A stretch of 64,000 bases of DNA from Anaeramoeba flamelloides (Eukaryota; Metamonada; Anaeramoebidae), in the NCBI GenBank assembly GCA_027625915.1, contig JANTQA010000048.1, forward strand, positions 2,976,001-3,040,000, written 5' to 3'. The stretch's first letter is position 1; every line of letters begins with the position of its first letter. Below the pieces are notes generated by a model. The model was not told where the DNA came from. It saw only the letters and a list, made by a program, of their open reading frames with translations, and searched no databases. Positions 62,409-64,000 of this stretch are shown one piece after another. The translations under genes and the position numbers were made by a program.

Positions 62409-64000
62409 TTTTGTTTTATCATTTTTATTTTTTATTTTTTATTTTCACTTTTTTATTCTGCCTTTTTTAATTTTTCATTTTTTTTTTGATTTTTATGTTT
62501 TTTTTTTTTTTTTTTGAATAATTTTATTATCAAATAAATATTTCTTTCCAAAAATAAATTTATTTTCGCAATCATTTTATGTTTTCGTGTATTGTTTTAG
62601 CAGAACACTAAGGAAAGAACATTTAGCTGTTGGGGATAGATATTTCATAATATCAAAAAAAAAAAAAAATTTATTTTCAAATTTTTGCAATAGTTTAAAC
62701 TGTTCTTTTTATTTTTAGTTTCAATTGTGAAATTCCATTAAAAGTTAAAAAAATTCTTAATTTTAATTTATTTAAATTTGTATCAACTTTAAAGTGAGAA
62801 TTAATTTTATATTTTCTTTGAAATTTTTAAATTACTTTGTTGTTATCTTGATTTATTATGGTTTTTTTGATGTTATTTAAAAAATAAAATTGTTTTAAAG
62901 ATTACTATGTAGTTCAAAAAAAGTTATCAACTTCTAAATGACATCTCAAATAAAGAACTTGATAAATAAAAACAATTCATAATTCTGAAAATTTCATAAA
63001 AGAATAAAAGTGAAAATATATCCTTTTTAAATAACTATCACCATTCTTTCACAAAAAAAGTGTGTTCCTGATTACTTTTTCAGTAAAAATGACAGTTTTC
63101 GGTATAAAATAAAAAATTATTAGAAAAATATATTTAGATTTGTAAAAGAATCGATATTTATAAGTAATCTCTATATTAATATGTTTTCTAGAATTTTTTA
63201 CATCAAGTTGAATGATTTATTAAAAAGTTTTATTGGAATTTCAGGATTGGAATTCCTAATTGGGTTTTCAAAACAAGCACACATATTAAATATCTATTGT
63301 TTTTTAATTGGTCTACTATAGTATCGAAAAAAATAATATATATGGTGTTCTTTTTTTGTTTTTTGTTCTAAAAAATCACTTATCAAGTTCTTGAATAAAC
63401 ACACAAGATTAGATATTTAGACTTTTTTATTTTAATAGGTTATTAGTAAATAATAAATAATTTGATGTTGAAATTACATATTTTTTCCGATCCAAATTAC
63501 TTTACTTTGGGAAAATTTTCTATTTTTACAGTTTTACCAAACAAATTATTAAAACAAAAAAAAAATAATAACTTTTCTATAAAATATTTGTATTTAAATT
63601 CTTGAATAATTGATTATAATTTTTTCAAAAAAAAATAATATTTGGTATTTAAATTCTATATTTCAAATCAATTTGGTAGTCCATTCTTCAAAACAAGTTA
63701 ATAAAAAAGATAACCTTATTCTTTTATTTCATAGTTATTTAATGTATAATTTATTGATTCACCTTACTTTCCATAATAACTATATTTAAATATTGAATTC
63801 TTTTTAAATGTTTCAAGAAATATGTTTATTATTCAGTAGTCCTGATAAATAGATTGTAATTTATATATTAATTTATTATTTATAAAAAGAAACTCAATTA
63901 CAAAAATATTATTATTCAAAACAAGAAAATTCGCCAGAAAAAAAATTTTGTTTTGAAATATTTTTTCTAACAATATATTAAATAAAATTAAGTTACATTT
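62409..64000. other. Terminal non-coding stretch
   Basis: The 3' flank of the RG-rich gene with poly-T tracts, then AT-rich sequence without recognisable genes or repeat copies. Confidence 0.5.

Noticed and set aside
1-64000. CRISPR arrays, tRNA or rRNA genes
   Set aside because: No regularly spaced direct repeats with unique spacers, no tRNA B-box-like GGTTCGAATCC in a cloverleaf context, and no rRNA cores were found.

Overview
This is a 64 kb window of very AT-rich eukaryotic nuclear DNA with spliceosomal introns. It carries eight well-supported protein-coding genes, all on the + strand, separated by long non-coding tracts full of poly-A/T runs and short transposon-like repeats. Translation fits the standard code: seven of the eight genes stop at TAA and one at TAG. 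Lys/Glu-rich, poly-Ser and Arg-Gly low-complexity tails, together with the extreme AT content between genes, suggest a free-living amoeboid or flagellate protist. An anaeramoebid-like genome is my best guess, but that is an inference and not proven. No tRNA, rRNA, CRISPR array, prokaryotic operon, retroelement or virus-like element was recognised.

Layout. 1-2810: no gene seen. 2811-10961: TMEM181-like GOLD-domain seven-TM protein, five exons, two introns of about 3 kb. 10962-14662: non-coding, with a near-perfect 288-bp inverted repeat. 14663-16081: single-exon VPS9-domain protein (probable Rab5-type GEF). 16082-22465: repeat-rich, including a TA-flanked MITE nested inside another repeat. 22466-22978: ribosomal protein eS25. 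22979-27489: repeats, including two copies of a 200-bp hairpin MITE. 27490-32997: NDR/LATS-group kinase of the Dbf2/Sid2 type with a 3.6 kb intron. 32998-38204: small hairpin and TIR elements. 38205-39279: ribosomal protein uS11. 39280-44820: mostly empty. 44821-45582: conserved protein of unknown function, then an orphan exon-like segment. 45788-52150: no gene seen. 52151-56787: eIF3i with a 3.3 kb intron. 56788-59456: nested repeats. 59457-62408: 983-residue RG/Ser-rich protein. The end is non-coding.

The genes do not form a pathway. Three are translation genes (eS25, uS11, eIF3i), one is membrane trafficking (VPS9), one a cell-division or morphogenesis kinase, one a membrane receptor-like protein, and two are of unknown role. 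The most unusual feature is the intron population. Introns are either short (98-344 bp) or very long (2.97-3.61 kb). Three of the four long introns, in three unrelated genes, share a homologous block in the sense orientation, and two of them also share a 1.3 kb block in the same order. The repeats also give a clean empty-site/filled-site pair for a TA-targeting MITE.
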